Source: Cordia subcordata
Lineage: Eukaryota > Streptophyta > Magnoliopsida > Boraginales > Cordiaceae
Direction of reading: 5' to 3'
NCBI GenBank assembly: GCA_028554755.1
Contig: JAPTOF010000001.1
Span: forward strand, 37,281,501 to 37,345,500
Length of the DNA: 64,000 nucleotides
Below the pieces are notes generated by a model that worked only from the letters and a program-made list of their open reading frames with translations, did no database searches and was not told the origin of the DNA. This document shows positions 1-11,128 of this stretch, one piece after another (the first letter of the stretch is position 1; each line of letters begins with the position of its first letter). Position numbers and translations under genes: made by a program.

Positions 1-447
1 AAGAATAAATAACACCATCTGGAGAAAGAGACAACCATCTTTTATCATCGTCCATCTAAACTGAGATCCAGTCAAATGATCCAGCGTGCCTGGAGCATAT
101 TTCTCTCTTGCTTTTCCTTCAATTCGCCTAATTGCAGACAAGTAAATCTCTGTGGTTATTGCCTCCCTGCCTGGCGATTTCTCCAGTACATGCTTCCATG
201 CCCTTTCTTTGATGTCTTCATTTTCTTTCTTCTCTTTGTCATCATCTTCTTTCCTTTTTTTGTCATCATTTCCTTCCGAAGACTGGTGATTGCAGTAAAT
301 TGGACCAAATATGAGCAGAGAATCTTGAAGCAGGTTCTCCGACGAGCCGAGACATTTGTATATCCGGCGAAGAGACTTTTTCTTGTGGCCAACCAGCGGG
401 GTGGACTCGTTCGGCTGCCGCCCGTGGCCCTGCTGTTGACCGGACAT
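1..447 (-). CDS. DUF247/UPF0481-like protein, 5' part only (runs off left edge)
   Basis: Reading the minus strand from the ATG at 447-445 gives an open frame of 149 codons that reaches base 1 without a stop. The protein starts MSGQQQGHGRQPNESTPLVG. A very acidic/basic Asp-Glu-Lys stretch lies at about residues 68-90, and the frame then reads ARAW-type charged helices and ends with MIKDGCLFLQMVLFIL at the window edge. The pattern RxxEGKAREKYAP...MIKDGCLFLQ resembles the region of plant DUF247 (UPF0481) proteins where a conserved 'DGCF' motif precedes a hydrophobic stretch; that assignment is recalled from the family, not searched. DUF247 proteins are plant-specific, usually end in a C-terminal membrane segment and mostly have no known biochemical role. 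Only the N-terminal third would be present here. The charged insert is unusual for the family. I am fairly sure it is coding and less sure of the family. Confidence 0.65.
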   Translation of the reverse strand, partial: MSGQQQGHGRQPNESTPLVGHKKKSLRRIYKCLGSSENLLQDSLLIFGPIYCNHQSSEGNDDKKRKEDDDKEKKENEDIKERAWKHVLEKSPGREAITTEIYLSAIRRIEGKAREKYAPGTLDHLTGSQFRWTMIKDGCLFLQMVLFIL

Positions 448-1679
448 TGTGTCCGTGATGGTGCTTTAAGATAGCTACAAATTTGGTGAAACTATAGTTA
501 TGTGCCCAACTGCACCAAGTTGGCCGCGATAGCGCCACTTATCCACTTCTAGTACAGGAGTTACAACTCTTGCGATATAGAGACGGTGTTTGGTTTGGTT
601 TTAGAGGATGTTCGGAAAACTTTTTTACAAGTAGAAAAATAAAAATTTATTGGTGGATAAACTATGCTTATAAATAAATAAACTTAGTTTATAAGTTATT
701 AGAAAAAACACCAATCCTCTAACTTTTTTTTTTTTGGTAACTGTTTATAAGTAATCACAGTTGACTACATAAAGTTTCATTTATATCCCTTAAAAACAAA
801 AAAAATAAGCTATTGAACAATAAAAGGTCTTTTTTAGTCATTTTAACAAATACTCTTACTTATAAATAGATGTTTACCAAACATATTAATAGCTTATAAG
901 TACATTTCATCTAAACATTTTTCTATTTATTTGTTATTTACTTTTAAGTATCAAAGCTACTTATAAATATCAAATACTTACGAGTGACTTAAAAACAACA
1001 AAGCTAAAGACCCTATTAAGTTGGTCAATCTTATTAAAACTCAATTTAAGATAGTAGATGTGTTGTTTTAATTAAAAAGAATATGCTTACTTTAACTAAC
1101 TTTGAGCAGAAATTAAAAGCTTCTCACCTTTTCTTCTTCTTTATTACTAAACTATTATTATTCTTTTATATTATACATTTTTTTTATTTTATTACTATAA
1201 TTAAATTCTAATTAAGAATTAATTTAAATATTTTAAACAAACAAAACCTTTTCTGGATGTAACTCATGAACTCAGGCGTTGTCAGACATAAATGTGAACG
1301 CTATACAACTGGAGATCTCGTCACTAATCAAAAGATAAAATTAAGAAGTCTTCTTTCTCTCATTTTGGTGAGATATCTTAAGACCTGTGAGTCGGCGGAC
1401 TTGAGCCCTCAAGGTCGTTTCCGGGAGGCGGAATTTTTTTTATAAATGACACAAATTTTAAATTTTTTTACGAAAATAGTCTTATTTTGGAATGAATTTT
1501 AAAACTAGTCTTTTCGGCTATCAAAAGTCGAAATCGGCTATTCAATCAACGAAAGAATCAGTATTTATTACTCAACTGTTGGAGTAATTTTTGGCTATTG
1601 AAAAAACTTTCAGTGATTGAATAGCCAAATTTGAATTTAAATGTGGTCCAATTCCATCAAAAGAAATGTCTAACTTGCG
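448..1679. other. Intergenic, AT-rich, with a degenerate MITE-like block at about 574-1016
   Basis: No gene is seen. The block from about 574 (GGTGTTTGGTTTGGTTTT) to about 1016 (ending in CTAAAGACCCTATTA) has weakly matching inverted ends and is full of 'cttataagt' motifs. This is like the hAT-type MITE family that is much better preserved at 54934-55055. The rest is simple AT-rich sequence up to the truncated end of the retroelement near 1640. Confidence 0.4.
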
Positions 1680-2322
1680 CTAGGAACCTATCTCTCTCTT
1701 CTCCCAGTGGAAGGGAAAACGACCTGTGACAAGGTAATTTACTATAGAAGCAAACCATGGTTTGTGATGCAAGATAGCAAACAATTGTTCATCTAGAAAA
1801 GAAACACAGGGAAGAATCACTAGGAGACTCACTAAGAAGACGGGAAAGATGATCCGCAACCAAATTCTCACTACCCTTTTTGTCCCTAATCTCAACATCG
1901 AACTCGTAGAGAAGGAGCATCCATCTAATTAAGTAGGGCTTGGACTCTTTCTTAGCTAACAAATACCTCAACATCGCAAGATCAATGTATACAATCACCT
2001 TGGACCTTAGGATGTATGACCTAAACTTGTTTAGGGAGAAGACTATCGCTAGAAGCTCTTTTTCGATAGTGGTGAAATTCTTTTGAGACTCATTTAGAGT
2101 CTTTCTAGCGTAGTATACTGCATGGGCCAACCTATCTCGTCTTTGGCCTAAAACAGCTCCTATGGCAAAATTGGACGCATCAAACATAATCTCAAAGGGG
2201 AGACTGTAATCAGGCAACTGGACGATCGGGGAGGAGGACAATAAGGATTTACGCCAATCAAATGCTCTAACACACTCACCATGAAACTCAAAGGGGACAT
2301 CTTGAGCTGTGAGCCTAGACAA
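1680..2322 (-). pseudogene. RNase H domain of the gypsy element
   Basis: The minus-strand frame from 2322 to 1789 reads an RNase H of the RT_RNaseH type. It contains [17 protein letters not shown] with the first catalytic Asp, then [21 protein letters not shown] and the later [13 protein letters not shown] motif that normally ends this domain in gypsy elements. It lies directly downstream of the RT fragment in element order. After ADHLSRL the frame shifts and the element sequence is lost near 1640, where integrase should begin. There is no in-frame connection to the RT, so it is a dead fragment. Confidence 0.85.
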
Positions 2323-2349
2323 GGGACTTACTATGTAGCTAAAATCCGT

Positions 2350-3221
2350 AATGAACCTATGGTAGAACCCTGTATGCCCTAGAAAATAAAAGATCTAACA
2401 TCTTTGACGCACTTAGAAACAGACAACTTTTCAATGAGCTCTGCCTTAGCCGAGTCAACTTGAATATCACTAGAAGACACTACATAACCCAAGACTATCT
2501 CTCTTTGCACCATGAAGTGAGATTTCTTCCAACTCAATACTAAGTTCTTCTCCACACAACAGTCTAAGACTAAAGAGAGATGATTAAGGCACTCATCAAA
2601 GCTATCAACAAAGACTGAGAAATCATCCATGAATATCTCTAAGTGTTTCTCAATCATGTTGCTAAAAATAGCCGTCATACACCTCTGGAACGTCGCTAGT
2701 GCATTACAAAGATCGAAGGGCATCCTCTTATATATGCAAAAATGCCATAGAGACAAGAAAAAGTGGTCATCTCCTGGTCTTCTGGGAACCTGGGGATTTG
2801 ATTATATCCAGAATACCTATCTAGAAAACAATAATAGCTATTGTCCAGCTACTCTATCCAAGATTTGATCAAGAAAGGGTAAAGGGAAATGATCCTTTCT
2901 AGTTCTTGAGTTGAGCTTCTTATAGTCAATACAAACTCTCTAACCCGTAGTAGTGCGTGTAAGGATAAGCTCTCTTCTCTCATTTTCTCCAACTGTGATC
3001 CCTGACATAGGGACAACTTGAACCGGACTAACCCACTCACTATAGAAAATTGGATAGATAATGTCTACATCTAAAAGCTTAATAATCTTCTTCTTAACAG
3101 CCTCACTCATGTGTGGGTTTAGTCTCTTTTGCATTTCCCTAGAAGGAATGGCTTCATCCTCAAGATGAATTCGATGCATACAAATCAAAAGGTCTATGCT
3201 CTCAAGTCTTCTATCTTCCAC
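2350..3221 (-). pseudogene. Reverse transcriptase domain of the gypsy element
   Basis: Three minus-strand frames together cover a gypsy RT. Positions 3221-2940 read VSPVQVVPMSG, the region before finger motifs. Positions 3040-2849 carry the next portion after a frameshift. Positions 2756-2379 read RMPFDLCNALATFQRCM and FMDDFSVFVDSFDECL, containing the catalytic FMDD box. In intact relatives the first motif is PFGLCNAPATFQ; here Gly and Pro are changed, consistent with decay. At least two frameshifts and one stop break the domain. It continues the element's pol in order protease-RT-RNase H. Confidence 0.9.
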
Positions 3222-3310
3222 CCTATAGCCTTCCTATAGTTCTTAAGAATTCCTAAGAGATGCTCCTCGTGGTCACTAGATAGATCAAAAGCTATAATAA
3301 CTAGAAGGGT

Positions 3311-3660
3311 TTAGTTAGGGCCTAAGAATTCATATTTTAAATGCTCGGGAAAGGGTTTGAGCTCCAAAGATGGTTTAGGTTTAATCACGGGGAACTCAAC
3401 CTCAACATCATCATAGTCATCACTAAAATAAAGAGTACAAGAAGCAATCTCAAATGACTTCTCAATCAAAAAGTCCTTGACTAAGGAGGTAGAAGCCACA
3501 CATTTTCACTCTAAGGTATCCAAATCAAAGCTAGACAAGAAATCCTTAAACTTTCTCAAATCCTCACTGTCAGTCATACTCCTCTCAATGAAGTCTTTAA
3601 CATACAAATCAATGACATGAACCCTAAAGCACTCTTAAATCAATGACATCAACCCTAAAG
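3311..3660 (-). pseudogene. Pol linker between protease and RT of the gypsy element
   Basis: The minus frame at 3499-3311 reads an acidic stretch followed by PKPSLELKPFPEHLKYEFLGPN, which is the typical proline-rich 'LKPLPSHLKYAFLG' segment found just upstream of RT in Athila-like pol. A short repeated sentence (AATCAATGACATNAACCCTAAAGCACTCTT) occurs twice at about 3610-3667, a small tandem duplication. The frame is broken on both sides. Confidence 0.7.
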
Positions 3661-3761
3661 CACTCTTTTTCACCTTCACCTCTTCTTATGCTAGCTCTAT
3701 TCATCACCTCCGCAACCTTTATAGTGGACCTCAAATTTCCAAACTTAATCTCCAACAACTC

Positions 3762-4166
3762 TTACTTGCAATGAATGATCGCATCTGCTATGGCAAGAAA
3801 GAGGCGACCTAGGCGGACGAATCTAAAATACCTAGAGTCATGACCTACATCCATGTCTAGCACTATAAAGTTTACTGGGTACATGAACTCTCCTATCTGA
3901 ACCATGATGTCCTCTGTAACTCTTCTAGGTCTGCACTCGGATCTATCGGCTAGCTGGAGTGTAACGTGCATGGGAGACAACTTACCTAGACTTAGTTGTT
4001 GATAGACAGAGTAAGAAATAAGGTTCATACTGGACCCTAAATCTAACAAGAAATGATCAATCTGGGTCTCTCTAATGCGATAAGGAATAGTGAAGTCTTC
4101 CAGATCACTCAACTTGGGTAAAAGGCCCGATGCACAAATGATACTTACCTTCTCTGTGAGTTTCAC
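3762..4166 (-). pseudogene. Retropepsin-like protease, first copy
   Basis: The minus frame reads LLDLGSSMNLISYSVYQQL and then LQLADRSECRPRRVTEDIMV, the aspartic protease region of Athila-like pol (usual form DLGASINLMPYSV..LQLADRS..PRGIIEDVLV). The active-site DLG takes the place of DTG/DSG, as is usual in this lineage. The frame has a start codon by chance only, since in an intact element it would be internal to gag-pol. A second, more damaged version of the same domain follows immediately upstream in element order. Confidence 0.85.
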
Positions 4167-4199
4167 TTTTTTAGGAATGCTCGATGTTCTACGTTTCCT

Positions 4200-4560
4200 T
4201 GTACAAAGATCCTTTGATGTTCACTTAGTTCCATATCTAGCACAATAAATCAACCGGGAAGAGACACTTATCTACTTGAATTAAGACATCTTCTACCATT
4301 CCTCTAGGAATCTTAACAAATTTATCCATTGACTGTAGGGTCATGGATGTCTTTTTTTACTCTCCAATATCTAACTACTCAACCACTGACTACGGAAGAA
4401 GATTCACACTAGTACCTAAGTCAAGTCAAGCACACCCAACACTATGTTCACCTATGATGCAAGGAACAGTAAAAGATGCTGGATCTTTCAATTTAAGAGA
4501 AATAGAAGTCAAAATATTACTCACATCTTCAGTCAATCTTACCTTTTGGGGAACATTAGC
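4200..4560 (-). pseudogene. Second, more degraded protease segment
   Basis: Reverse-complement reading gives FTVPCIIGEHSVGCA, a stop, LDLGTSVNLLP, several stops, then KIPRGMVEDVLIQVDKC and FPVDLL. That is the same domain order as the protease at 3762-4166 (DLG..NL..S..PR..EDV.VQ....PVNFI). Two protease segments in series are not expected in one element. Either a tandem duplication or a recombination between two related copies is implied. The segment cannot be translated continuously. Confidence 0.75.
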
Positions 4561-4849
4561 CTGATGTCTGCATTTGTGAGTGCATAAGTCCTTGAGGAAT
4601 TTAGTGTAAGTAGGAATATCGTTAATGACATCTAAAAGTAGGAGATTGATTTTTTACTTGCTTAAAGATGTCTAGAATGGCTCCCTTTTTGACTCACTTT
4701 CTTCTTTCTGTCCTAAAGCCTAAGGGAATAGGGCTTTCACAACTTTTAAAGTGCTAAGAAATGAGTTATCATGCATAATGAACTCTTTGAAATTCTCATG
4801 TTCAGTGTTAGCAACCTGTTTTTGTTTATCTGCTTTTTAATGGCTCATA

Positions 4850-5250
4850 TTGCTTAATAGTGACATAATTATCTATGACTATCCCATTTCTAAGTACAAT
4901 TACAGCCTTTAGGTATTCATGTCCATTCTCTGCAGAAGACATTTGAACTTGACCCTTAGGATTAAGAACTGACTGTACAGGCAATTTACCTTCATCCCTT
5001 CTAGCTAGAGCATTAGTAAGTTGACGTACTTGATGCTATAATTTAGCTATGGATTGTGAATATGAGTGCAACAATTATGTTCTTTTATTAAACTTTTGCA
5101 ATGCTTTCAAAACCTTATCTTCAAACATAGAGATATACTAACAAATAGTTGTAGGAGGAGGAGTAGGTGAAACATACCTGGGCCCAAGTTGAAAACTAGG
5201 AGGTTGAGACATACCAGAATTTGCTTGAGGAGCTCTTGTTACCTAGAAAA
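4850..5250 (-). pseudogene. Gag 3' part of the gypsy element
   Basis: Reverse-complement reading from about 5250 gives APQANSGMSQPPSFQLGP, then a proline-rich run, a frame break, and LLHSYSQSIAKL followed by HQVRQLTNALARRDEGKLP. The last part matches the coiled-coil and 'GQLANALS.R..G.LPS' segment that follows the zinc-knuckle region in Athila-like Gag. It continues the Gag fragment at 6945-7980 across the nested insertion, so the two parts were once contiguous. Confidence 0.7.
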
Positions 5251-5264
5251 TGAATCCAAAGGGG

Positions 5265-6945
5265 GGTACATTGGATTATTGGCACAATTAACAACTTAAA
5301 AATCTTAACAATAATCTCAATCAAAATCACATGTATCAATCAAGATAAGTACTTAAAAGTTAAAGAGAGTAGAGTCAAGAATGTCAAACACAACGATTTA
5401 GAGTGGTTCGAACTCCCGAGCGCCTAGTCCACTACCTAAGGTCTTCCCTTAGAGTTTTGGAAACTTCACTAGTGAATCGACTTTTTACTTAGTACATTGT
5501 AGAAGCGTAGAACAACGATCACAACCCTTGCTTCACTACAAGGACCGCAAGTATAATCCTATACTTGAGGATTTCAACCCTTCACTCTTAAGAGAGGTCC
5601 CTCACACCTATGCTACCCAAGAGTAAAGAAATTCACTCCCAATACGATAGAAAAGAGTTTGAAATATGATAAACTTCTTTTGAGCAAGAATACAAAGGTA
5701 TTTAAACATTCTTATGTTGCTCTAAGGAGATAAGCAATTTATGAAGCTCAAGTAGATAAGCAATTTATGAAGCTCAAGAGAAAACTTGTTCTTAAATGCC
5801 AATGATATGCAATCAATGAATGTTGTAATTAATAAAGCAAGATTGCAATAGATGAAGTATATTGAATACAAGAGAGCTAGGAGAGATGTTTTTGAACAAG
5901 TTGTTTTGAGTTAGGAAGAGTAGGAAGTATTTATAAGCCAAAAGAGCAAGTTTCCCAACGGTCATTTTTTTTTAAAACAACACAGAGGGACTACCGGAGC
6001 ACATTACCGGTCGACCCCTTGGGTGTTCTGGTAGTTCCAGAGGCCAAAAGGCCTTACCGGAACACTCTATCGATTAACCAGTAGGCTCTTTCGGTAGAGT
6101 AATACAGCTTTCTACTAATATCGAAATGCAGAGCCGGTCGATCGGTTGAGTAAGCCGGTAGAAGCAGAAAAGGTTGAAAAAAGCTGCTTTACTTTTTACC
6201 AAAAAGTTTTAACATCTAATCAACAGTAAGTAGTGTTTTTTTGCAGAAAGTTTTACAGCTCAAGACAACCACTGTGCATATAATATCAAGTCAATAATAA
6301 ATGCTAATACCAACTTATTTTCCAACCATTAAATGCAAGATTGGAAGCAAGATTTTCTGAGGAAAAGGCTTTTTTGCATGCAAAGCTATTATCCAGTGGA
6401 TAATAGTGTTATACCAAAATGCTTATATATGAATAATTAAAATGCTATACACAGAATAGTATCTTTTACTACAAAGTTAACCTGATATTTACATATATGA
6501 GCATATAGATATATTAAAGTACCAAATATCAAATGCAATCAAGAGCATGCAGCTCCATAGTGCAAAGTATGGACTTTAAAACTTGATTTTCTGCAAGAAA
6601 AGTTTTTGAAGGCAAATGTAGGCAGGTATTTGGAAGAAAGATCAAGATATTTGCATGCAATGTCTTAAGTTTTTTAGCTTCATAGATATTTGCTTATGTA
6701 CTAAGATCAACTTGACAAAAGCTAAAGACCAAGAATTGATTCTTCAAGAGATCTTCATAGTCTGCATGCTCGATATGCATCAAGCCTTTTCCTAGCTTAA
6801 GCTACTGTAATTAACATATACAAGATATAATAGTAGCAATTTACAAAGTGCAATTATTCAGAGAGTAATTAACAAAGTATAATTATGGCATCATCAAAAC
6901 AAATTAAGCCAATAAGTTCAATAGCTCTAAATTAACACCATCTTA
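5265..6945. mobile_element. Nested insertion splitting gag, unclassified, LTR-like
   Basis: Gag sequence reads up to about 6945 and resumes near 5250, so about 1.7 kb was inserted between. The insert has no coding frame. Its left part (5395-5660) contains a TGGTTCGAACTCCCGAGCG sentence followed by short pyrimidine-rich clauses, a pattern I associate with LTRs of non-autonomous plant elements; this is recall only. A 24-bp sentence ending in AGCAATTTATGAAGCTCAAG is duplicated in tandem at about 5728-5780. I could not define its terminal repeats. Confidence 0.5.
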
Positions 6946-7980
6946 TGACTGTTGTCTCGATGAAAAATTCAGGTGATTTCATCATCCAAGGTTGTATGTG
7001 TTGGAGTAAGGTTTGTTGTTTGGTGGATATCCCTGTGCTGCATATGCCTCATCAACATTAGAAGATTGATTAGCTAATGGACAATTCACAATAGAATGAG
7101 AAATGCTATAACATAAAGAACAATCATCCACAACGTTAGCACCCACTACTTTCATAGATTCTTTGTTAGTTGACAACAACTGATCCATATTTTTAGCTAT
7201 CATGTCAACTTTCAATGCAAGATCATGTTGTGCTGACACCTCATATATACCTTTTTTAGACCCCCTATTATCCACATGCAAAGAAGCCGTATGTTGCTGA
7301 GAATTCTCACTAAGATACCCAACTAATTTTCTGGCCTCTTTAGGACCCTTATACAAGAACATGGCCCCACAAGTTACATCCACCATTTGTTATGATGCTT
7401 AGACAAACCCTGATAAAAAGATTGAACTAGCTGCCAGTCTACAATATCATGGTGCGGATAGTTACGCAATATCTTTAAAAATCTCTTATAACTCTCATAG
7501 AATGACTCATTATCAAACTACACAAAATTAGTGATTTCTCTTCTCATGGTAGTGGTCTTCGATATCGGATAAATTTATCTAAGAATTCTCTCTGAAGATT
7601 TGCCCAAGAAGTGATAAAACCTATGGGAAAGAGTATTCAACCAATGTTTTACTCTATCTTTAAGAGAGAAAGGAAACCTTCTTATGAGAATTGCCTCATC
7701 ACTAATGTTTCTAATCTTGAAAGTGGAACAGACTTCTAAAAATGCATTAATGTGATGATATAGGTTCTTATTACTAAGGTCACAAAAGGTGGGGAGACTT
7801 TACAACAAGTGCGATTGAATCTTGAAATCAAGCTCCCTTATACCAGGTAATGCAATGGCCATGGACGGAGTGTATGTAGTGGGAGTGAAAAAATCTCTGA
7901 TAACTCTAGGTCTATTAGGGGCTTGCCTAGGAGGAAAGGCTTGCCTAGGTAAGTCTTGGGCATTTTCATTATTATCACCA
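6945..7980 (-). pseudogene. Gag of the gypsy element, 5' and central part
   Basis: The minus frame at 7386-6982 reads VSAQHDLALKVDMIAKNMDQL, then CSLCYSISHSIVNCPL (a zinc-knuckle-like CxxC...H....C region) and NNKPYSNTYNLG, matching the Athila-type Gag signature that normally reads YSNTYNPGWRNHPNF. Upstream (about 7860-7390) broken frames give a helical segment with FKIRNISDEAILIRRFPFSL-like residues, the retrotransposon gag core. The region is interrupted by frameshifts and by the insertion that starts near 6945. Confidence 0.8.
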
Positions 7981-8425
7981 TAAAAAGAAAGTGCTTTATT
8001 CTAATTTTCAGGCATTTTTAGAGATTTCTCAACTTTCAATTGCTTTGCTTGTGCCTTTTTATTTGCAAAAGTTCTTTCAATTTTCGAATCTAATGAGACT
8101 AATTCTCCATTTAGAAAGTATTGCCTGTGCATGCGACACACACAAGACAACTAAAGTCCTACAGATAATAAACTAGAACAAAATAACAATAAAGAAAAAA
8201 AACAAGATGAAATAAACTAATGAAAAAAAACAATAAAAATAAAATAAATAACTAACACTAAATTAATCCTTAAAAACCAAAATCAAATGAACAACTATTT
8301 TCTAAAAAAATAAAATTAAAAGGAACTATTTTTTGATATTTTTTAAATTTTTTTAAAAAGCAAAAATACAAGAAAAAAAATGCAAAAACTAAAAGTAAAA
8401 AGATTCCTAACAACTAGATGTCAAT

Positions 8426-8443
8426 TCCCTAATATCGACGCCA
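8426..8443 (-). other. Primer-binding site of the gypsy element
   Basis: On the minus strand this reads TGGCGTCGATATTAGGGA. It resembles the tRNA-Asp-type primer site commonly used by Athila/Tat elements (TGGCGCCGTTGCCGGGGA) with several changes. It lies 7 bases inside the LTR edge at 8451, as expected for the 5' side of the element. Confidence 0.6.
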
Positions 8444-9434
8444 AAAAATTTGTCCAGGTCATTGTGTGGCCAAATAATTACAATCATGCAACGACAGAAT
8501 GATGAAATTTCCTCTTTATCACATGAATGCAACTCAAGGATCGAATCATGGGGAATCGGGGTTATTGCTAGGATTTAAAAGAATAAAATAAAGTCTAAAC
8601 TAAAATTAAAAATTGAAAATAACTAAATCAAAGACTGTGAGAGACACAATTTTTAAATTAAACTAAAAAAACACAAAATTTTGATAAAATAAAATAACTA
8701 AAAAACACATAAATCAACCACGAAAATTGCGAGACTTAAATCTAGGGGGAACGCGATTCAAGATGACAGTTAGGAAATTATCCTATTCATGTTCATCAAC
8801 TTCAGTATTTCTAGTTAAGCACACGGAATTAAGCTAGAAGTTTTAATGCACCTAGATTAATTAACCAATGTTGTTGAGACATAATCTATGCCAATGGCAT
8901 AAATTATCTCTGATTTAACTCTAATTAACTAATCAAACAAGTACTAGAGGATTAAATGAGACTGGAAAGGCAAAGGCTACTCAGTGGCATAAGCTATCTC
9001 AATCCTAAAATAGTTAATTAAATCTAGTTCTGTTAAGTGATCTATATATGTATCCACAAGAATTTACAAGATTCCTATATGTTCAAAAGTATAAATTATT
9101 GACTAACCAAAATTAGTTACAAGTATAATAATGATCAACCTGAATTTAATAACAATAAGCACAAATACAAATAATCAAATAAATCTCAAAGAATCTGAAA
9201 CATGAATAAAAATAATCAGAAACTATCACATCGAATTATGAGAATTTAGTTCATAATTAAATTCAAAACAATTTTTTTTTTAAAAAAAGAAAATTAATTG
9301 TATTTATTTGGAGGCGATCAACCGCTGAAATTTCAATCCCAAAAATTTCTTCAATAGTTGCTGGGAAATCTTTCCTTAATCTAGTCTCTAAAACTTTTTA
9401 GATTGAAATCTATTGCAAAAAAAAAGAAAACAAA

Positions 9435-10740
9435 GAGAAATTTGCTCCCAAAAGCCCGGTCTACGTGCACAGCTCCCTGCCTTTCCTTTTGAGTGTCTTG
9501 CGAATAGATAGGTGCTTGGGGGAAAAGGAAGCCTTTTGACCGACAAAGCCAATTTGTTAAGGCTTTTTTTCTTCTTCCGGAGTGCTCTTCAAGAAATGAC
9601 TCCGTTTCCTTTTCTTTATTTCTTTTATTTCTTTTATTTGCTGTGGACTCCATTTTCCTTACCTCATTGAAAGAAAGAGAAATTAATCAAGCAGTGTAGG
9701 GTAGTAATCCATTCTTCAAGATGCCCTTCCATGTGCAATTCCCATTGGGCCCCACCATTCTTGGTTCTTTCTTTCTTGATTAAAGGTATGAACACGATTC
9801 GCACTGCAATATCATTAGAATTTATCAAAACTCCTAAAAGGAAAGTTGTAACTCTCTGTCTTAGCTTTCCGTCGAATATTGAATCACCTCAAATGGAGTC
9901 CTAGAACTCAAGTTATATATTTTTTCGTAATTCTACTCTGAACTCGTGAATTTTCCATTTTCAGCTTTCTTTTTCTCATTCTAATTTTTTCATTTTCACT
10001 TCAATTCCATTCATCTTTCTTCAAACTTACCTTATACCAAACATTAAATTAAATTAAATAACTCAATTTAGCTCCAGTTAATGACATAATGCAACTATTT
10101 GCTCTCAAAAGCCCAATCTACGTGCACAGCTCCCTGTTTTTCATTTTGAGAGTCTCGCGAATATACAAGTGAGTGGAGAAAAGGAAGCCTTTTGACCGAT
10201 AAAGCCAACGTGGTGAGGCTTTTTTTCTTCTTCCAGCGTGTTCTTCAAAAAAGGACTATGTTTCCTTTTTCTTCTATCTTTCTTTCTTTTATTTCTTGTG
10301 GACTACACTTTCCTGACCTCATTGAAAGAAAGAGAAATTGATCAAGTAATGTAGGGTTGTAAACCATTCATCCGGATGCTCTTCCACGTGCAACTCGCAT
10401 TGCGCCCCCACCATTCTTGGTTCTTTCTGTTTTTTGCTATTAGAAGTAACACCGAGATTCGGACTGCAATATCATTGGAATCAATCAAAACTCCCAAAAA
10501 GAAAGTTGTAACTCTCAATCTCAGCTTTTTGTTAAATCTTGAATTGCTTCAAACGGAGTCTTAGAACTCAAGTTATGAATTTTTCATAATCTCATGCTTT
10601 GAACTTGCGAAATTTTCCAATTTCCAGCTTCCTTTTTCTCCTTCTAATTTCTTCATTTTCACTCCAAATCCATCCATCCTGCTCCAAACCTGTATTATAC
10701 CAAGAATTAAATTAAATAACTTAATTTAGCTCCAATTAAT
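9435..10740. repeat. Diverged direct repeat of about 640 bp (two copies)
   Basis: Copy 1 (about 9439-10075) and copy 2 (about 10094-10740) match along their length. Shared sentences include CTACGTGCACAGCTCCCTG (9462 and 10121), TTTGACCGA.AAAGCCAA, CTTTCCT.ACCTCATTGAAA, CACCATTCTTGGTTCTTTCT and a final CTCCA.TTAATGACATAATG. They differ by many substitutions and small indels, so the duplication is old. Both copies lie within what I take to be the LTR. Confidence 0.85.
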
Positions 10741-10850
10741 GACATAATGCAATTGAACTAAAGGGGTTTTATTTAGCTCCAATTAATGACATAATGCAAT
10801 TGAACTAAAGGGGTTTTAATGACATAATGCAATTGAACTAAAGGAGTTTT
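10728..10850. repeat. Short tandem repeat at end of LTR
   Basis: The sentence TAATGACATAATGCAATTGA occurs three times in a row (about 10737, 10782, 10817), each followed by ACTAAAGG.GTTTT. The units are 55 and 35 bp apart. They continue the ends of the 640-bp repeats. Confidence 0.85.
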
Positions 10851-10956
10851 ATGTAAAACTACGGAACTTATCAATAGATCAGAGAATTTAACCGGGTGCA
10901 TTTCAAATGTTCAACGGTCTCGACAATTAATATCGACATGTTTAATGTAACTTAGA

Positions 10957-11128
10957 GAGCATTTAGCTTTGCTTATTTTCGGTGCTTATAAGTACCTAGA
11001 AAAAAGTACCCTCTCACATGCTTTTTACTATTTAGGTGTTATAAGTATTTAAAAAAAAGTACCCTCTCACATGTTTTTTACTATTTAGGTGTTTATAAGT
11101 ACCAAATAAGCAAAGCCAAACACCCTCT
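10957..11128. mobile_element. MITE, hAT-like 'gggtgtttggctttgcttat' family
   Basis: The left end reads GAGCATTTAGCTTTGCTTAT and the right end AAATAAGCAAAGCCAAACAC then CCTCT, near-perfect inverted repeats. The interior holds two copies of an AAAAAGTACCCTCTCACATG sentence. The same family occurs at 54934-55055 and, interrupted, at 51276-51804. Confidence 0.75.

Larger units (their letters stand above)
1640..10870 (-). mobile_element. Decayed Ty3/gypsy retrotransposon, Athila-like, 3' end missing
   Basis: On the minus strand the order is LTR (about 10870-8451), primer-binding site (8443-8426), gag (7980-6945, resuming 5250-4850), protease, reverse transcriptase and RNase H, ending near 1640. 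Gag has the motif PYSNTYN, protease has DLGSSMNL, RT has FMDDFSVF and RNase H has [15 protein letters not shown]. These resemble the Athila lineage of plant Metaviridae. Integrase and the second LTR are absent, so the copy is truncated at its 3' end. Every domain carries stops or frameshifts, so the element is inactive. A second, unrelated-looking insertion (about 5265-6945) splits gag. No copy of the LTR start (TGTCCAGGTCATTGTGTGG) was found near 1000-1700. Confidence 0.85.
8451..10870 (-). repeat. 5' LTR of the gypsy element (right boundary uncertain)
   Basis: The LTR edge nearest the primer site is TGTCCAGGTC at 8451. The sequence to about 10870 has no coding frame, is AT-rich and contains two internal duplications described separately. 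The outer boundary was placed near 10870, where an ATCA end precedes unrelated sequence, but without the partner LTR this cannot be fixed. It is possible that part of 9400-10870 is host sequence or another repeat. Confidence 0.5.
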
